Assembly: GCA_965247125.1 (NCBI GenBank)
Contig: CBDFGO010000003.1
Coordinates: 868,001 to 932,000 of the forward strand
Source of the DNA: CALBJU01 sp965247125
Lineage (GTDB): Bacteria > Bacteroidota > Rhodothermia > Rhodothermales > UBA10348
Direction of reading: 5' to 3'
DNA: 64,000 nt
This document shows positions 17,869 to 26,354 of the stretch, one piece after another (the stretch's first letter is position 1; every line of letters begins with the position of its first letter). Both the position numbers and the translations under genes were made by a program. The notes under the pieces are model-generated. The model was given only the letters and a program-made list of their open reading frames with translations, was not told the origin of the DNA and searched no databases.

Positions 17869-19002
17869 ATGAGACATCAGAAAAAAGGATTTAAACTCGG
17901 ACGTATGAGTGCCCACCGCAAGGCGACGCTCTCGGCGATGTCGAATGCGCTGATCCGCCACAAGCGAATCACAACGACATTGGCGAAAGCGAAAGCACTG
18001 CGGATGTACGCTGAGCCGATTATTAATCGGGCAAAGAGCGATTCTACATTGAATCGGCGCCAGGTTTTCCGTCATCTTCAGGACAAGGAATCGGTCAAAG
18101 AGCTCTTTGGTGAGATCTCTGGAAAGATTGCAGATCGGCCAGGTGGATACCTTCGCATCGTGAAGCTCGGACAGCGGGCTGGCGATTCAGCTGAGATGGC
18201 GATAATCGAATTTGTCGATTACAATGACATCAAGCCGGAAGGATCAAGCACTGGTGCCGGGCGCAAGACACGCCGAGCCGGTCGACGCCGCAAATCGGGT
18301 GCCGATGCCGCACAGGAGACTGAAGCAACAGAAGAATTGGCAGTAGACGACGTCGGCGAGGCCGAAGAAGCTCCTGCTGCCGAGGCCGAAGAAGCTCCTG
18401 CTGCCGAGGCCGAAGAAGCTCCCGCCGCTGAGGCTGAAGAAGCTCCCGCCGCTGAGGCTGAGGAAGCTCCTGCTGCTGAGGCTGAAGAAGCTCCTGCTGC
18501 TGAGGCTGAAGAAGCTCCTGCCGCTGAGGCTGAAGAAGCTCCTGCCGCTGAGGCTGAAGAAGCTCCCGCCGCTGAGGCTGAGGAAGCTCCTGCTGCTGAA
18601 GTTGAAGAAGCTCCCGCCGCTGAGGTCGAAGAAGCTCCTGCTGCTGAAGTTGAAGAAGCTCCCGCCGCTGAGGTCGAAGAAGCTCCTGCTGCTGAAGCTG
18701 AGGAAGCTCCTGCTGCTGAAGCTGAGGAAGCTCCTGCCGCTGAGGCCGAGGAAGCTCCTGCCGCTGAGGCCGAGGAAGCTCCTGCCGCTGAGGCTGAGGA
18801 AGCTCCTGCCGCTGAGGCTGAGGAAGCTCCTGCTGCTGAGGCCGAAGAAGCTCCTGCTGCTGAAGTTGAGGAAGCTCCCGCCGCTGAAGTTGAGGAAGCT
18901 CCCGCCGCTGAGGCCGAAGAAGCTCCCGCCGCTGAGGCCGAAGCAGATGAGGCCTCAAGCGCGGAAGATGCGCCCGACGAAGACAAAAAGAGCGATTCCT
19001 GA
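17869..19002 (+). CDS. rplQ: 50S ribosomal protein L17 with a long acidic repeat tail
   Basis: L17 sits near the tunnel exit and interlocks 23S rRNA domains. Residues 1-115 are a normal L17 (MRHQKKGFKLGRMSAHRKA, ALIRHKRITTTLAKAKALR). A basic linker of the type RKTRRAGRRRKSG follows. From residue 165 come 24 copies of an eight-residue unit, AEEAPAAE with Ala or Val at the junction, then a short Asp/Glu/Ser-rich end. The total of 377 residues is about three times the usual length. Acidic C-terminal extensions of L17 are known in Bacteroidota; this one is very long and regular. Confidence 0.97.
   Translation: MRHQKKGFKLGRMSAHRKATLSAMSNALIRHKRITTTLAKAKALRMYAEPIINRAKSDSTLNRRQVFRHLQDKESVKELFGEISGKIADRPGGYLRIVKLGQRAGDSAEMAIIEFVDYNDIKPEGSSTGAGRKTRRAGRRRKSGADAAQETEATEELAVDDVGEAEEAPAAEAEEAPAAEAEEAPAAEAEEAPAAEAEEAPAAEAEEAPAAEAEEAPAAEAEEAPAAEAEEAPAAEAEEAPAAEVEEAPAAEVEEAPAAEVEEAPAAEVEEAPAAEAEEAPAAEAEEAPAAEAEEAPAAEAEEAPAAEAEEAPAAEAEEAPAAEAEEAPAAEVEEAPAAEVEEAPAAEAEEAPAAEAEADEASSAEDAPDEDKKSDS
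18361..18936 (+). repeat. 24 x 24-base tandem repeat in rplQ
   Basis: Twenty-four in-frame copies of a 24-base unit, first copy GCCGAAGAAGCTCCTGCTGC plus CGAG, cover 576 bases. Copies differ mainly at third codon positions (GCC/GCT, CCT/CCC, GAA/GAG) and by Ala/Val swaps in the first codon. Some neighbouring copies share the same silent changes, which suggests recent block duplications. Long false frames appear on the other strand because of the repeat. Confidence 0.97.
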
Positions 19003-19028
19003 CGCAGCACGAAGGGATCTAAAAGTTT

Positions 19029-19066
19029 AAGGGGCGGGCGCTTTCAGCGCCCGCCCCTTTTCTTTT
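19029..19066 (+). terminator. Intrinsic terminator of the ribosomal cluster
   Basis: AAGGGGCGGGCGCT pairs with AGCGCCCGCCCCTT around a TTC loop and is followed by TTCTTTT. This is a strong rho-independent terminator 27 bases after the L17 stop. It closes the whole fusA-rplQ cluster. Confidence 0.93.
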
Positions 19067-19113
19067 GAGGCTCTCTCTAAGCCTTCAATGTGGAACAGCG
19101 TTCTTTCAGGCGG

Positions 19114-19119
19114 TATAAT
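19114..19119 (+). promoter_or_regulatory. Possible -10 element (TATAAT) before rel
   Basis: A perfect TATAAT lies 48 bases after the cluster terminator and 20 bases before the ATG at 19139. The -35 match at the right distance (TGGAAC) is weak. If used, it gives rel its own promoter and a very short leader. Confidence 0.3.
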
Positions 19120-19138
19120 CCCACCGCAGAACCGACAT

Positions 19139-21394
19139 ATGTTAGAAGCATCCGCCATATTGAAAGGGAATGGTCTTCAGGTTGAAGACCAATATTTGAA
19201 AAGCCTGGAAGAACTCCTCCAGGCTTGCCGTGATAATTTGAAGTCGTTTGACGAGGAGTTGATCAACCAGGCGTTTCGACTCAGCTACTGGGCTCACCGA
19301 AACGATCGTCGCGCATCAGGAGAGCTGTACATCGCCCACCCTCTCGCGGTCGCAAAAATCTATGCCACGCAGATAGGATTCGATGACCTGGGAGTCGCCG
19401 CCGCGTTGCTGCATGATGTCGTGGAGGACACAGATCTCTCCCTGGACTTCATTCGCGAGACTTTTGGAGATGAGTTGGCGTCAATAATTGACGGCCTGAC
19501 AAAAATATCGGGTGCGTTCGAAAGCCGAGATATCAGCAAGGCCGAAAACGTGCGAAAACTGATGCTGTCGATGGCATCGGATATTCGCGTCATCTTTGTC
19601 AAGTTCGCTGATCGGCTGCACAATATGCAGACCCTAGACTCATTACCGGCGCACAAGCGGCTAAAAATTGCCAACGAGACTCTGCTTCTCTTCGCACCAC
19701 TGGCCCATCGATTTGGATTTTTCACGATAAAAAGTGAGCTGGAAGATCTTAGTCTCTCTGCTCTCCATCCGGATGAGTATGAGGAAATCACGAGTGGTCT
19801 TCGAAATTCCAAAAAGGAACGGGCCTCCTATGTGGGTCAGTTCATCAAACCACTCAATGAGAGGCTGAAGGAAGAGGGATTCAACTTCGAGATGTATGGT
19901 AGATCGAAGAATCTGTATTCCATATTCAGGAAGATGAAGCGGCAGGATAAACCGCTTACAGAGATCTACGACATCTTTGCTATCCGCATCATTCTGGAAG
20001 GTGACGGATCCAAAGGAAAGGAAGACTGCTGGCGCCTGTACTCCATTATTACAGATCTCTACAAGCCAATGCCAGAAAGATTTCGGGATTTTATTTCGGT
20101 TCCGAAATCCAATGGATATCAAAGCCTGCACATCACCGTCCTGGGTCCGGAGGGGAGGCGGGTGGAAGTTCAGATTCGAACCCGCGAAATGCATGAGATC
20201 GCAGAAAAAGGCGTTGCAGCCCACTGGAAGTACAAGGAACAGATCCGCTCCAAGGATCAAGAAATGGATACGCTCCTGACATGGGTCAGGGATCTACTGG
20301 AAGATCCAGAATCGGAGAGTGCCACCGATTTCGTACGAGATTTCAGGCTGAATCTTTACGACGAAGAGATATACATCTTCACTCCCAGGGGTGATTTGTT
20401 CACGCTTCCGTCCGGCGCAACACCAGTGGATTTCGCCTATCTGGTTCACACCGAGGTCGGATCACATTGTATCGGCGCCAAGGTGAACGGAAAGATGGTA
20501 CCGTTATCGTACAAACTGAAAAGTGGTGACCAGGTTGAAATCATTACCTCCAAGAAGCAGACTCCAAATCCGGACTGGATAAAATTTGTTGTCACTCACA
20601 AGGCACGGAGCCGGGTCCGGCATTGGACCAACGAAAAGAGGAGAAAGGCACACACTCTTGGACGTGAGCTGTGGAACAAGCGCTCGGCCAAAATGGGCCT
20701 GACATTTTCCGAGCAGGACATTCATCGTCTTGCAACGAAACTGAAGTTTCCGAACTTGCAGCAGCTTTTCTATGAGATTGGTTCTGGCCTTTTTGATGTG
20801 AACGATTTGCTGAAAGCTGCGCGGAGCTCACTCAAAGAGGAAGAAGACAGCAAGGCGAAAGAAGAGTCGGATACGCTCCGCCTGCAGTACGAATCCTTCA
20901 GAGACAGCGCACTATCCGTTGGAAAACCTGCGCTGCTTATTGACGGTGAACTGCACACCGATATTGCCACTGATTACGCCACGTGCTGCAATCCAATTCC
21001 CGGAGATTCTGTCTTTGGGTACGTCTCGCGAACGGGAGCAATCAAGGTGCATCGCGTCAGTTGCCGCAATGCTCCGAATCTGATTCTGAATAGAGCAGAG
21101 CGAATTATCTCCGTGGAGTGGAGCAGACAGAAGGATGTTCAGTTCGTGGCGGCGCTGCGTGTGCTGGGTGAGGACCGGGTGGGAATTCTGAACGACCTCA
21201 CTCAGGTCATCTCCAAAACCCTCAAAACCAACATACGCTCGATAACCATATCGACGGATGATGGAGTGTTTGAGGGCAATGTCGTTGTATTTGTGAGTGA
21301 CCTTGATCACCTCCACAGACTAATGGACCGGATCAAGCGCATTGCCGGGATTCACGGTGTCTATCGATTTGAGGAACAGACTGAGGAATCCTGA
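19139..21394 (+). CDS. rel: Bifunctional (p)ppGpp synthetase/hydrolase Rel
   Basis: Rel makes and breaks the alarmone (p)ppGpp in response to amino-acid and other starvation. The HD hydrolase domain is intact, with ALLHDVVEDTDLS near residue 90. The synthetase domain shows YDIFAIRII and SVPKSNGYQSLHITV. TGS, helical and ACT domains follow (the last near LGEDRVGILNDLTQVI). At 751 residues it has the normal length for the long RelA/SpoT type, so both activities are expected. An in-frame ATG at 19088 would add 17 residues but starts only 22 bases after the terminator; the possible TATAAT favours 19139. The downstream neighbour is an HU-like gene. Confidence 0.95.
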   Translation: MLEASAILKGNGLQVEDQYLKSLEELLQACRDNLKSFDEELINQAFRLSYWAHRNDRRASGELYIAHPLAVAKIYATQIGFDDLGVAAALLHDVVEDTDLSLDFIRETFGDELASIIDGLTKISGAFESRDISKAENVRKLMLSMASDIRVIFVKFADRLHNMQTLDSLPAHKRLKIANETLLLFAPLAHRFGFFTIKSELEDLSLSALHPDEYEEITSGLRNSKKERASYVGQFIKPLNERLKEEGFNFEMYGRSKNLYSIFRKMKRQDKPLTEIYDIFAIRIILEGDGSKGKEDCWRLYSIITDLYKPMPERFRDFISVPKSNGYQSLHITVLGPEGRRVEVQIRTREMHEIAEKGVAAHWKYKEQIRSKDQEMDTLLTWVRDLLEDPESESATDFVRDFRLNLYDEEIYIFTPRGDLFTLPSGATPVDFAYLVHTEVGSHCIGAKVNGKMVPLSYKLKSGDQVEIITSKKQTPNPDWIKFVVTHKARSRVRHWTNEKRRKAHTLGRELWNKRSAKMGLTFSEQDIHRLATKLKFPNLQQLFYEIGSGLFDVNDLLKAARSSLKEEEDSKAKEESDTLRLQYESFRDSALSVGKPALLIDGELHTDIATDYATCCNPIPGDSVFGYVSRTGAIKVHRVSCRNAPNLILNRAERIISVEWSRQKDVQFVAALRVLGEDRVGILNDLTQVISKTLKTNIRSITISTDDGVFEGNVVVFVSDLDHLHRLMDRIKRIAGIHGVYRFEEQTEES

Positions 21395-21484
21395 TACAGT
21401 AAGGGTTTGAAATAGTTGACTTTGGGTCCAAGAAATCGTTATTTGACGCGCCCCATATATCTCCCGCTGATAGATCCAAAATCC

Positions 21485-21868
21485 ATGCCTGATCGTCCAA
21501 AAACATTGACCAAAAAGGACGTCGCCCGACGCGTTTCGGAAGTGATGAATGAACCGATTTACAAGTGTGAACCGTGGGTTGGAGCTATCATGGATTCGAT
21601 AGGTCAGCTGATGATGGAAGCTGATCCCGAAGTTCGGATCGAACTACGTGATTTCGGTGTTTTCGAGGTGAAAAAGACGCGGGCCAAGCCGAAGGCAAGA
21701 AATCCCAAAACGAACGAGACCGTATTCATTCCAAGCAGACGAAAGACGCATTTCAAACCCAGTAAGCGTATTAAGGCGGTTCTTCAACAGCCGCTTTCAG
21801 AATTGGATTATGAAGTCCCTGCCGGAAGCGCGGACTATGTCTCCGATGAGCTTCTCCTGGTCGATTGA
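21485..21868 (+). CDS. HU/IHF-family DNA-binding protein
   Basis: This is a 127-residue member of the HU/IHF family, small dimeric proteins that bend DNA. The helical N-terminal half begins TLTKKDVARRVSEVMNE. The beta-arm region shows RDFGVFEVKKTRAK and NPKTNETVFIPSRRKTHFK, matching the usual GRNPxTGE arm with changes. A short acidic tail after residue 105 is extra. The ATG at 21485 is chosen over a TTG at 21416, since the added residues do not look like HU. It follows rel by 90 bases and precedes ruvX. Target sites are unknown. Confidence 0.85.
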   Translation: MPDRPKTLTKKDVARRVSEVMNEPIYKCEPWVGAIMDSIGQLMMEADPEVRIELRDFGVFEVKKTRAKPKARNPKTNETVFIPSRRKTHFKPSKRIKAVLQQPLSELDYEVPAGSADYVSDELLLVD

Positions 21869-21892
21869 TATCCGTCGTAGAGATAAACATTG

Positions 21893-22327
21893 ATGAAAGT
21901 CGGACGCGTCGTCGGAATCGATTTCGGAACGAAACGCATCGGGATAGCGATTGCTGACCCTCTTCTCCTTTTTTCTCAGCCAGTCGGCACTTATTCAACG
22001 AATGAAGCGATTCGGGTTCTGGATAGAATCGCCTCCGAAGAAGGTCTCTCGCGGGTGATTATCGGCTGGCCCCTTGAGGAGGACGGTACCGAAGGATCCG
22101 CAACAGAACGAGTTCAGCAATTTATCAATCGACTCAAAAAACGATGGCCACGCGCCGAGTTTGTGAGACAGGACGAGAGGTTCTCGTCGGAGCAGGCCAA
22201 AGAGCTGATTAAACAGGGAGAACGCCCCTCGCTCAAGTCAAGCGGCAGGGGCCGTATCGACACCGCAGCTGCGGGAATCATTCTTCAAGATTACTTGGAC
22301 GAGAATAGCGGTAAATTACAGCCATGA
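21893..22327 (+). CDS. ruvX: Holliday junction resolvase-like / pre-16S rRNA nuclease RuvX (YqgF)
   Basis: The protein (144 residues) belongs to the RNase H-fold YqgF family, known for maturing the 5' end of 16S rRNA and also described as a putative Holliday junction resolvase. Conserved acidic residues are in GIDFGTKRIGIAIADP, DERFSSEQA and DTAAAGIILQDYL. The ATG at 21893 directly follows a TTG that could also be read. Its stop overlaps the def start (ATGA), so the pair is translationally coupled. Confidence 0.93.
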   Translation: MKVGRVVGIDFGTKRIGIAIADPLLLFSQPVGTYSTNEAIRVLDRIASEEGLSRVIIGWPLEEDGTEGSATERVQQFINRLKKRWPRAEFVRQDERFSSEQAKELIKQGERPSLKSSGRGRIDTAAAGIILQDYLDENSGKLQP

Positions 22328-22923
22328 TTCGCCCGATATATTTACTTGGTACCGAGGAGCTTCGCGCGCCAACCACTAGCGTGATAGGCGACTCGGAGGA
22401 CGTTCAGCGGCTGATCGCTGATCTGATCGATACGATGCACGACGCGTCGGGTATTGGGCTGGCTGCGCCACAGCTGGGCCAGTCAGAGCGGGTCTTCGTG
22501 GTAGACGTCACCCCGATGGAGCGCGACTTTAAGGAAGATGGGATCGAGATGCCCGTACAACCAATGGTTTTCATCAACGCCCAGATCGTGGATGAAGCTG
22601 AGGAAGAAGAGGAGTTCGAAGAAGGGTGTCTTTCCATTCCAGACATTCACGAAAATGTGATTCGTCCCGCTGGAATAAGAATGGTTTATCTCGATCGCAG
22701 TTTCGAAAAGAGAGAGGAGATATTCGAGGGAATACTGGCACGTGTCATTCAGCACGAATACGACCACATTGAGGGAGTTCTGTTCATCGACCATCTGAGC
22801 GCCTTCAAGAGGAGGCTGCTCAAACGAAAACTGGACGACATCAGAATTGGAATGACCGACGCCGACTACCCGGTCTATACTCGCGAAATGGGTGTCATCG
22901 ACCCCACACCGGACGCTGTCTAG
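22324..22923 (+). CDS. def: Peptide deformylase
   Basis: Deformylase removes the formyl group from nascent proteins before MetAP acts. All three family motifs are present: GIGLAAPQLG, EGCLSIP and HEYDH, the last providing the metal-binding histidines and catalytic Glu. The protein is 199 residues, with a somewhat longer C-terminus than E. coli Def. It overlaps ruvX by four bases and faces the convergent metal-transporter operon. The 54-base gap between them has short GC-rich dyads but no clear T-run terminator. Confidence 0.97.
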   Translation: MIRPIYLLGTEELRAPTTSVIGDSEDVQRLIADLIDTMHDASGIGLAAPQLGQSERVFVVDVTPMERDFKEDGIEMPVQPMVFINAQIVDEAEEEEEFEEGCLSIPDIHENVIRPAGIRMVYLDRSFEKREEIFEGILARVIQHEYDHIEGVLFIDHLSAFKRRLLKRKLDDIRIGMTDADYPVYTREMGVIDPTPDAV

Positions 22924-22977
22924 AATATCGTCGGCGGTGCCGCCTACTCTCGCGGCGAGCTGTGTACGCCGAGGCGT

Positions 22978-23784
22978 CTAATTCTCGACTCGACTATGAA
23001 GGGTTAAGGCCGCAAGAAATACGCCCGCTTGAACCAGGACAATGACCGCGCCGGAGGGGAGATCCAGAGCGTAGGAGAGGTACAGTCCGACAATTGTGGA
23101 GCCTGCCGCCAGAACCACGGACACGATGGTCATGGTCCTGAATGTTGGAGAGATGAGCCGAGCACCAGCTGCCGGGAGGACGATCCATGCCGCCACCAGA
23201 AGTATGCCGACGACCTTTATTGATAGCACGATTGTGAGTGCTATTAGTGTCGTGAGCAACGTATCCTGACGCTTGGTAGCGAGTCCTTGTATGTTCGCAG
23301 CCTCCTCATCAAAAGATGCATAAGCCCAAGCGCCCCAATGCGTAAATATCGTGAGTATGCCCACGCACATGAGTGCGGCACTGACCCAGATATCCGTATA
23401 ACTGACGGCCAAGATCGAGCCGAACAGATACGAGAATGCATCTGCATTGCGACCCGATTCCAGAGATAAAAACACAATACCGAGGGCCACTGAGACAGAA
23501 AAGAATACACCTATCGCCGTGTCGCCCGAGAGACGGGTGTGACTTTTCACCCACGAAATTCCTGCTGCCACGATGACGGTGTACGGAATGGCGATCCAAA
23601 GTGGCTGAACGCCCAGAAACAAGCCGAGGGCAATACCGCCAAACGCTGCGTGTCCCAGCCCAGCTCCAAGAAAACTCAGTCTCCGCTGAACGACGAAGAC
23701 GCCGTAGTAGCCCGCGAGGGTACTCAGCAACAGACCTGAAAGGAGGGCGCGTTGCATGAATGGATGAGTGAGAAACTCAGGCAT
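22978..23784 (-). CDS. znuB: Zinc/manganese ABC transporter permease (ZnuB/MntB family)
   Basis: This is the membrane channel subunit of a metal-type (cluster A-I) ABC importer, 268 residues with about eight hydrophobic segments. GLGHAAFGGIALGLFLG and LLVAAWIVLPAAGARLIS are typical of the family. The chosen ATG at 23784 (MPEFLTHPF) has GGTGGGGG eight bases upstream. ATGs at 23790 and 23808 and a TTG at 23832 are alternatives. It overlaps the ATPase gene by 8 bases and is the last gene of the operon. Zn versus Mn cannot be decided from sequence. Confidence 0.92.
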   Translation of the reverse strand: MPEFLTHPFMQRALLSGLLLSTLAGYYGVFVVQRRLSFLGAGLGHAAFGGIALGLFLGVQPLWIAIPYTVIVAAGISWVKSHTRLSGDTAIGVFFSVSVALGIVFLSLESGRNADAFSYLFGSILAVSYTDIWVSAALMCVGILTIFTHWGAWAYASFDEEAANIQGLATKRQDTLLTTLIALTIVLSIKVVGILLVAAWIVLPAAGARLISPTFRTMTIVSVVLAAGSTIVGLYLSYALDLPSGAVIVLVQAGVFLAALTLHSRVEN

Positions 23785-24499
23785 GAACATGGCCCCCACC
23801 GAATACATCGTGAGAGTGCCCCACGTGTCCAAATGCAGTTCGGATTGCCGCTTCGCTCATTGCCTCGCTGGCCTTGCCAAAACTGATCTGATCTGTTTTT
23901 AATATCAGCACGTGCGACGCGTGATGAAACGCGATCTCCCAGTCGTGAGTGACCATGATCACGGCTGCATTGTATTTATTCCTGTACTCCTCCACGAATT
24001 CGAGCATATCCGATGCACCTACCACATCGACACCGGATGCAGGCTCGTCGAGAACCAGCAGAGACGGCTTGGAGATTATGGCTCGCGCGAGATAAACTCG
24101 CTGAAGTTCTCCTCCAGAGAGATTACGTATCTGTTGGTGCATCAAGTGATCCGCTCCGACCTGGCGGAGGGCATCCGACACCACCTCCTTACAATGTGCG
24201 TCAATTGACCACGGCCAGCGTTTATTGAGGGCAGTCGCAACCAATTCTTCTGCGCGCGCCGGAAAAGACCGATCGAGAGTCTTTATCTGCGGCACATATC
24301 CGATCGTGTTTTCACCTCCCGTGTAGATGATGGCGCCCTCGTAGTCCTGAAGCCCAAGTATGGCTCGAATCAGGGTGGATTTACCTCCTCCATTGGGCCC
24401 CAGAATCGCCAGGAACTCACCGTCGCTCAGGGCAAACGATATTTTTCTCAGAATGGCGCGATTGGCCAGAGTTACGCTGAGATTTCCGACTTCAATCAT
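23777..24499 (-). CDS. znuC: Zinc/manganese ABC transporter ATPase with His-rich tail
   Basis: This is the ATPase of the metal importer, 240 residues. The Walker A motif GPNGGGKST, signature LSGGELQR, Walker B LLVLDEPASG and the H-loop VTHD are complete. The C-terminus holds five histidines in GHVGHSHDVFGGGHVHA, a likely metal-binding tail, which points to a zinc-like substrate. It overlaps the upstream binding-protein gene (ATGA) and the downstream permease, so all three subunits are translated as a unit. Confidence 0.95.
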   Translation of the reverse strand: MIEVGNLSVTLANRAILRKISFALSDGEFLAILGPNGGGKSTLIRAILGLQDYEGAIIYTGGENTIGYVPQIKTLDRSFPARAEELVATALNKRWPWSIDAHCKEVVSDALRQVGADHLMHQQIRNLSGGELQRVYLARAIISKPSLLVLDEPASGVDVVGASDMLEFVEEYRNKYNAAVIMVTHDWEIAFHHASHVLILKTDQISFGKASEAMSEAAIRTAFGHVGHSHDVFGGGHVHA

Positions 24500-25374
24500 T
24501 GATCAGAGGGCTTTAGGGAGCTTGCGAGTGAACCAAGATAGTCTTCATAGGAGGTCGCCGTCACTCCCAGAGGGTCCACGACAATGACGTCCCATTTCAG
24601 ATCTCTTGCCAGGTTCAGGATAGCTCGATTATCCAGTGCTTTTTGAACGACCAGAGTTTGGCACTGCCTCCGCTCAGCGGTCTCCAGCAGAGCCGCAAGG
24701 CCCGCGGGAGTGGGTTCCTGTTCAGCCTCCTGACTGATCGGTCCAAGTCTCTCCAACCCGAATCGATCGATATATCGATCGATGAAGGGCTGGGCCGTGA
24801 TGTAGCACGCCGTTTTCACCTCCGCTCCCAGACTCGATGAGTCCACTTCGAGTGTAGGGTGAAACACGTGTTCGAGGTGGCTGGACATCGAATCAATCCT
24901 AACAGAGAGCGCTGTGGCACGACGACGAAGGGCAGGGCACTTGTCTTCGAAAACCGCACACAATTCATTCACGAGGTCGGGTATGACTCTCAGTACTGAG
25001 TTGGGGTCACTCCAATAATGTGGATTGAACACCTCTGAGCCTTCATACGACGACTCGGATTCAGCGGCAGATTCGAACAGCGCGAAGTGGGGGGTATCCG
25101 AAAGAGTAGCCGACCACCCATCGATATGCTCGTGGGCAGAAACGATGAGTTGAGAATCGCCGAGCAGCCGGATGTCGGAGGGTTTGGGCTGATAAACATG
25201 AGGCGTAGCGCCATCCGGGAGAAGCGTTACGACTGAAAGATCTCCCAGTATAGGTTCGACAATGAGCTTGATAACAGGAAGCGTAGCAACGACCTGTGGC
25301 GCTTCCCTCGGAGCTTCTGAGCTGCATCCGATAATGACACAGGAGAAGGACAAATATGCGAATAAAAGCCTCAT
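24496..25374 (-). CDS. znuA: Metal ABC transporter substrate-binding lipoprotein (ZnuA/TroA family)
   Basis: This protein (292 residues) captures the metal outside the inner membrane. The lipobox VIIGC places the lipid on Cys17. Family ligands are visible as His59 (GATPHVYQPKPSDI) and His119 (NPHYWSDP), with a late Asp near residue 267 (VVDPLG). At the third ligand site, normally His in a HDAF-like motif before YGL, the sequence is AQPFIDRYIDRFGL, so His is replaced, probably by Gln195. The gene overlaps both neighbours by four bases. The missing His may change metal preference. Confidence 0.92.
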   Translation of the reverse strand: MRLLFAYLSFSCVIIGCSSEAPREAPQVVATLPVIKLIVEPILGDLSVVTLLPDGATPHVYQPKPSDIRLLGDSQLIVSAHEHIDGWSATLSDTPHFALFESAAESESSYEGSEVFNPHYWSDPNSVLRVIPDLVNELCAVFEDKCPALRRRATALSVRIDSMSSHLEHVFHPTLEVDSSSLGAEVKTACYITAQPFIDRYIDRFGLERLGPISQEAEQEPTPAGLAALLETAERRQCQTLVVQKALDNRAILNLARDLKWDVIVVDPLGVTATSYEDYLGSLASSLKPSDQ

Positions 25375-26354
25375 TCGAGGCCGTATACACTTGCAATCGC
25401 AGCAGCCGTGGACTCGAACGATCTGAAGGTACAGTTGAGCTCTTCTCGGGCTTTCGTATTGTCATAGCACGAAATGGAGGCTGAGAGGCGGGCCGTTTCA
25501 CGGGTCAAAAGCGGATTGGTCCCGCTGAGTCTGGCTGCAAGCTCAAAAAATGCTGCAACCACAATCATCACTCCAGTCGATACCTCCCGGGTGGGTGCGT
25601 TCACCCCCAGAGTGCCGGCTATTGCTCCGATGATCTCCCTCCAGAGCATATTGTGACCTGTCAACAGGTATCGGTGCCCGACGCTCCCGCGGTGATACGC
25701 TTTCAACGCGCCTTCAGCGACGTCGTTGACATCCACGACATTGGTGCCGCCACTAGGAAGAACCGGAAGACGGCCTGCGATCAGTTTATCTGCGATCTGC
25801 ATTGTGTTTTCCCCCTTCCGACCTGCGCCCATTATCAACGAGGGATTGACCATCACCGCGTTCAGGCCCTGCGCAATCCCGCGGTGGACTTCCATTTCGG
25901 CACTGTATTTCGAACTCGCATAGCCTGTATTGAGCTTCGAATTCTGCCAGACCGCGGATTCATCTTGACATTTTTTTTCATCTTCTGATCTTCCGAGAGC
26001 AGCAACACTTGAGATGTGGAGGAGGCGAGAAACGCCTTTTGTGAGCGCCGCATCCACTACGTTGGCCGTTCCCGTGACATTCACATCCATCAGTTGTTTT
26101 TCGGAACGTTTGCCTTCGAAACCCAGAAACGCAGCACAGTGGAACACTCCATCCACTCCTGTCATGCCTTGTTCAAGCGAATCCGGGTCAAGAACATCGC
26201 CCTCAATCCACTCAATTTCACCCTGAATGTCCTCAACCAGATCGAACGACGATCCCTTTCGATGTATGGCTCGCACCCGAGAACCTTCGGAGAGTAGCGT
26301 TCTTGCCACGACGGAGCCGAGAAATCCGGTCGCACCGGTAAGGAAAACTGTCAC
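25371..26354 (-). CDS. NAD-dependent epimerase/dehydratase (extended SDR, DFR-like)
   Basis: This is a 327-residue extended short-chain dehydrogenase/reductase. The Rossmann motif TGATGFLG is at the very start, and the catalytic Tyr and Lys are in YASSKYSAE with the Ser in HISSVAALG. It resembles the dihydroflavonol-4-reductase-like group acting on small carbonyl or sugar substrates; the real substrate is unknown. The start is a GTG at 26354 that overlaps the stop of the upstream carrier gene (GTGA). The open frame extends further upstream but would overlap that gene heavily. Its stop overlaps znuA (ATGA), linking a redox enzyme to a metal importer. Confidence 0.88.
   Translation of the reverse strand: MTVFLTGATGFLGSVVARTLLSEGSRVRAIHRKGSSFDLVEDIQGEIEWIEGDVLDPDSLEQGMTGVDGVFHCAAFLGFEGKRSEKQLMDVNVTGTANVVDAALTKGVSRLLHISSVAALGRSEDEKKCQDESAVWQNSKLNTGYASSKYSAEMEVHRGIAQGLNAVMVNPSLIMGAGRKGENTMQIADKLIAGRLPVLPSGGTNVVDVNDVAEGALKAYHRGSVGHRYLLTGHNMLWREIIGAIAGTLGVNAPTREVSTGVMIVVAAFFELAARLSGTNPLLTRETARLSASISCYDNTKAREELNCTFRSFESTAAAIASVYGLE

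Noticed and set aside
18361..18936. Possible CRISPR-like or minisatellite array
   Set aside because: Units are adjacent with no spacers and encode in-frame octapeptides in L17.
18219..19010. Long minus-strand frames of Ser/Ala or Gln/Leu repeats opposite rplQ
   Set aside because: They arise because a 24-base repeat keeps all frames open; the plus-strand L17 explains them.
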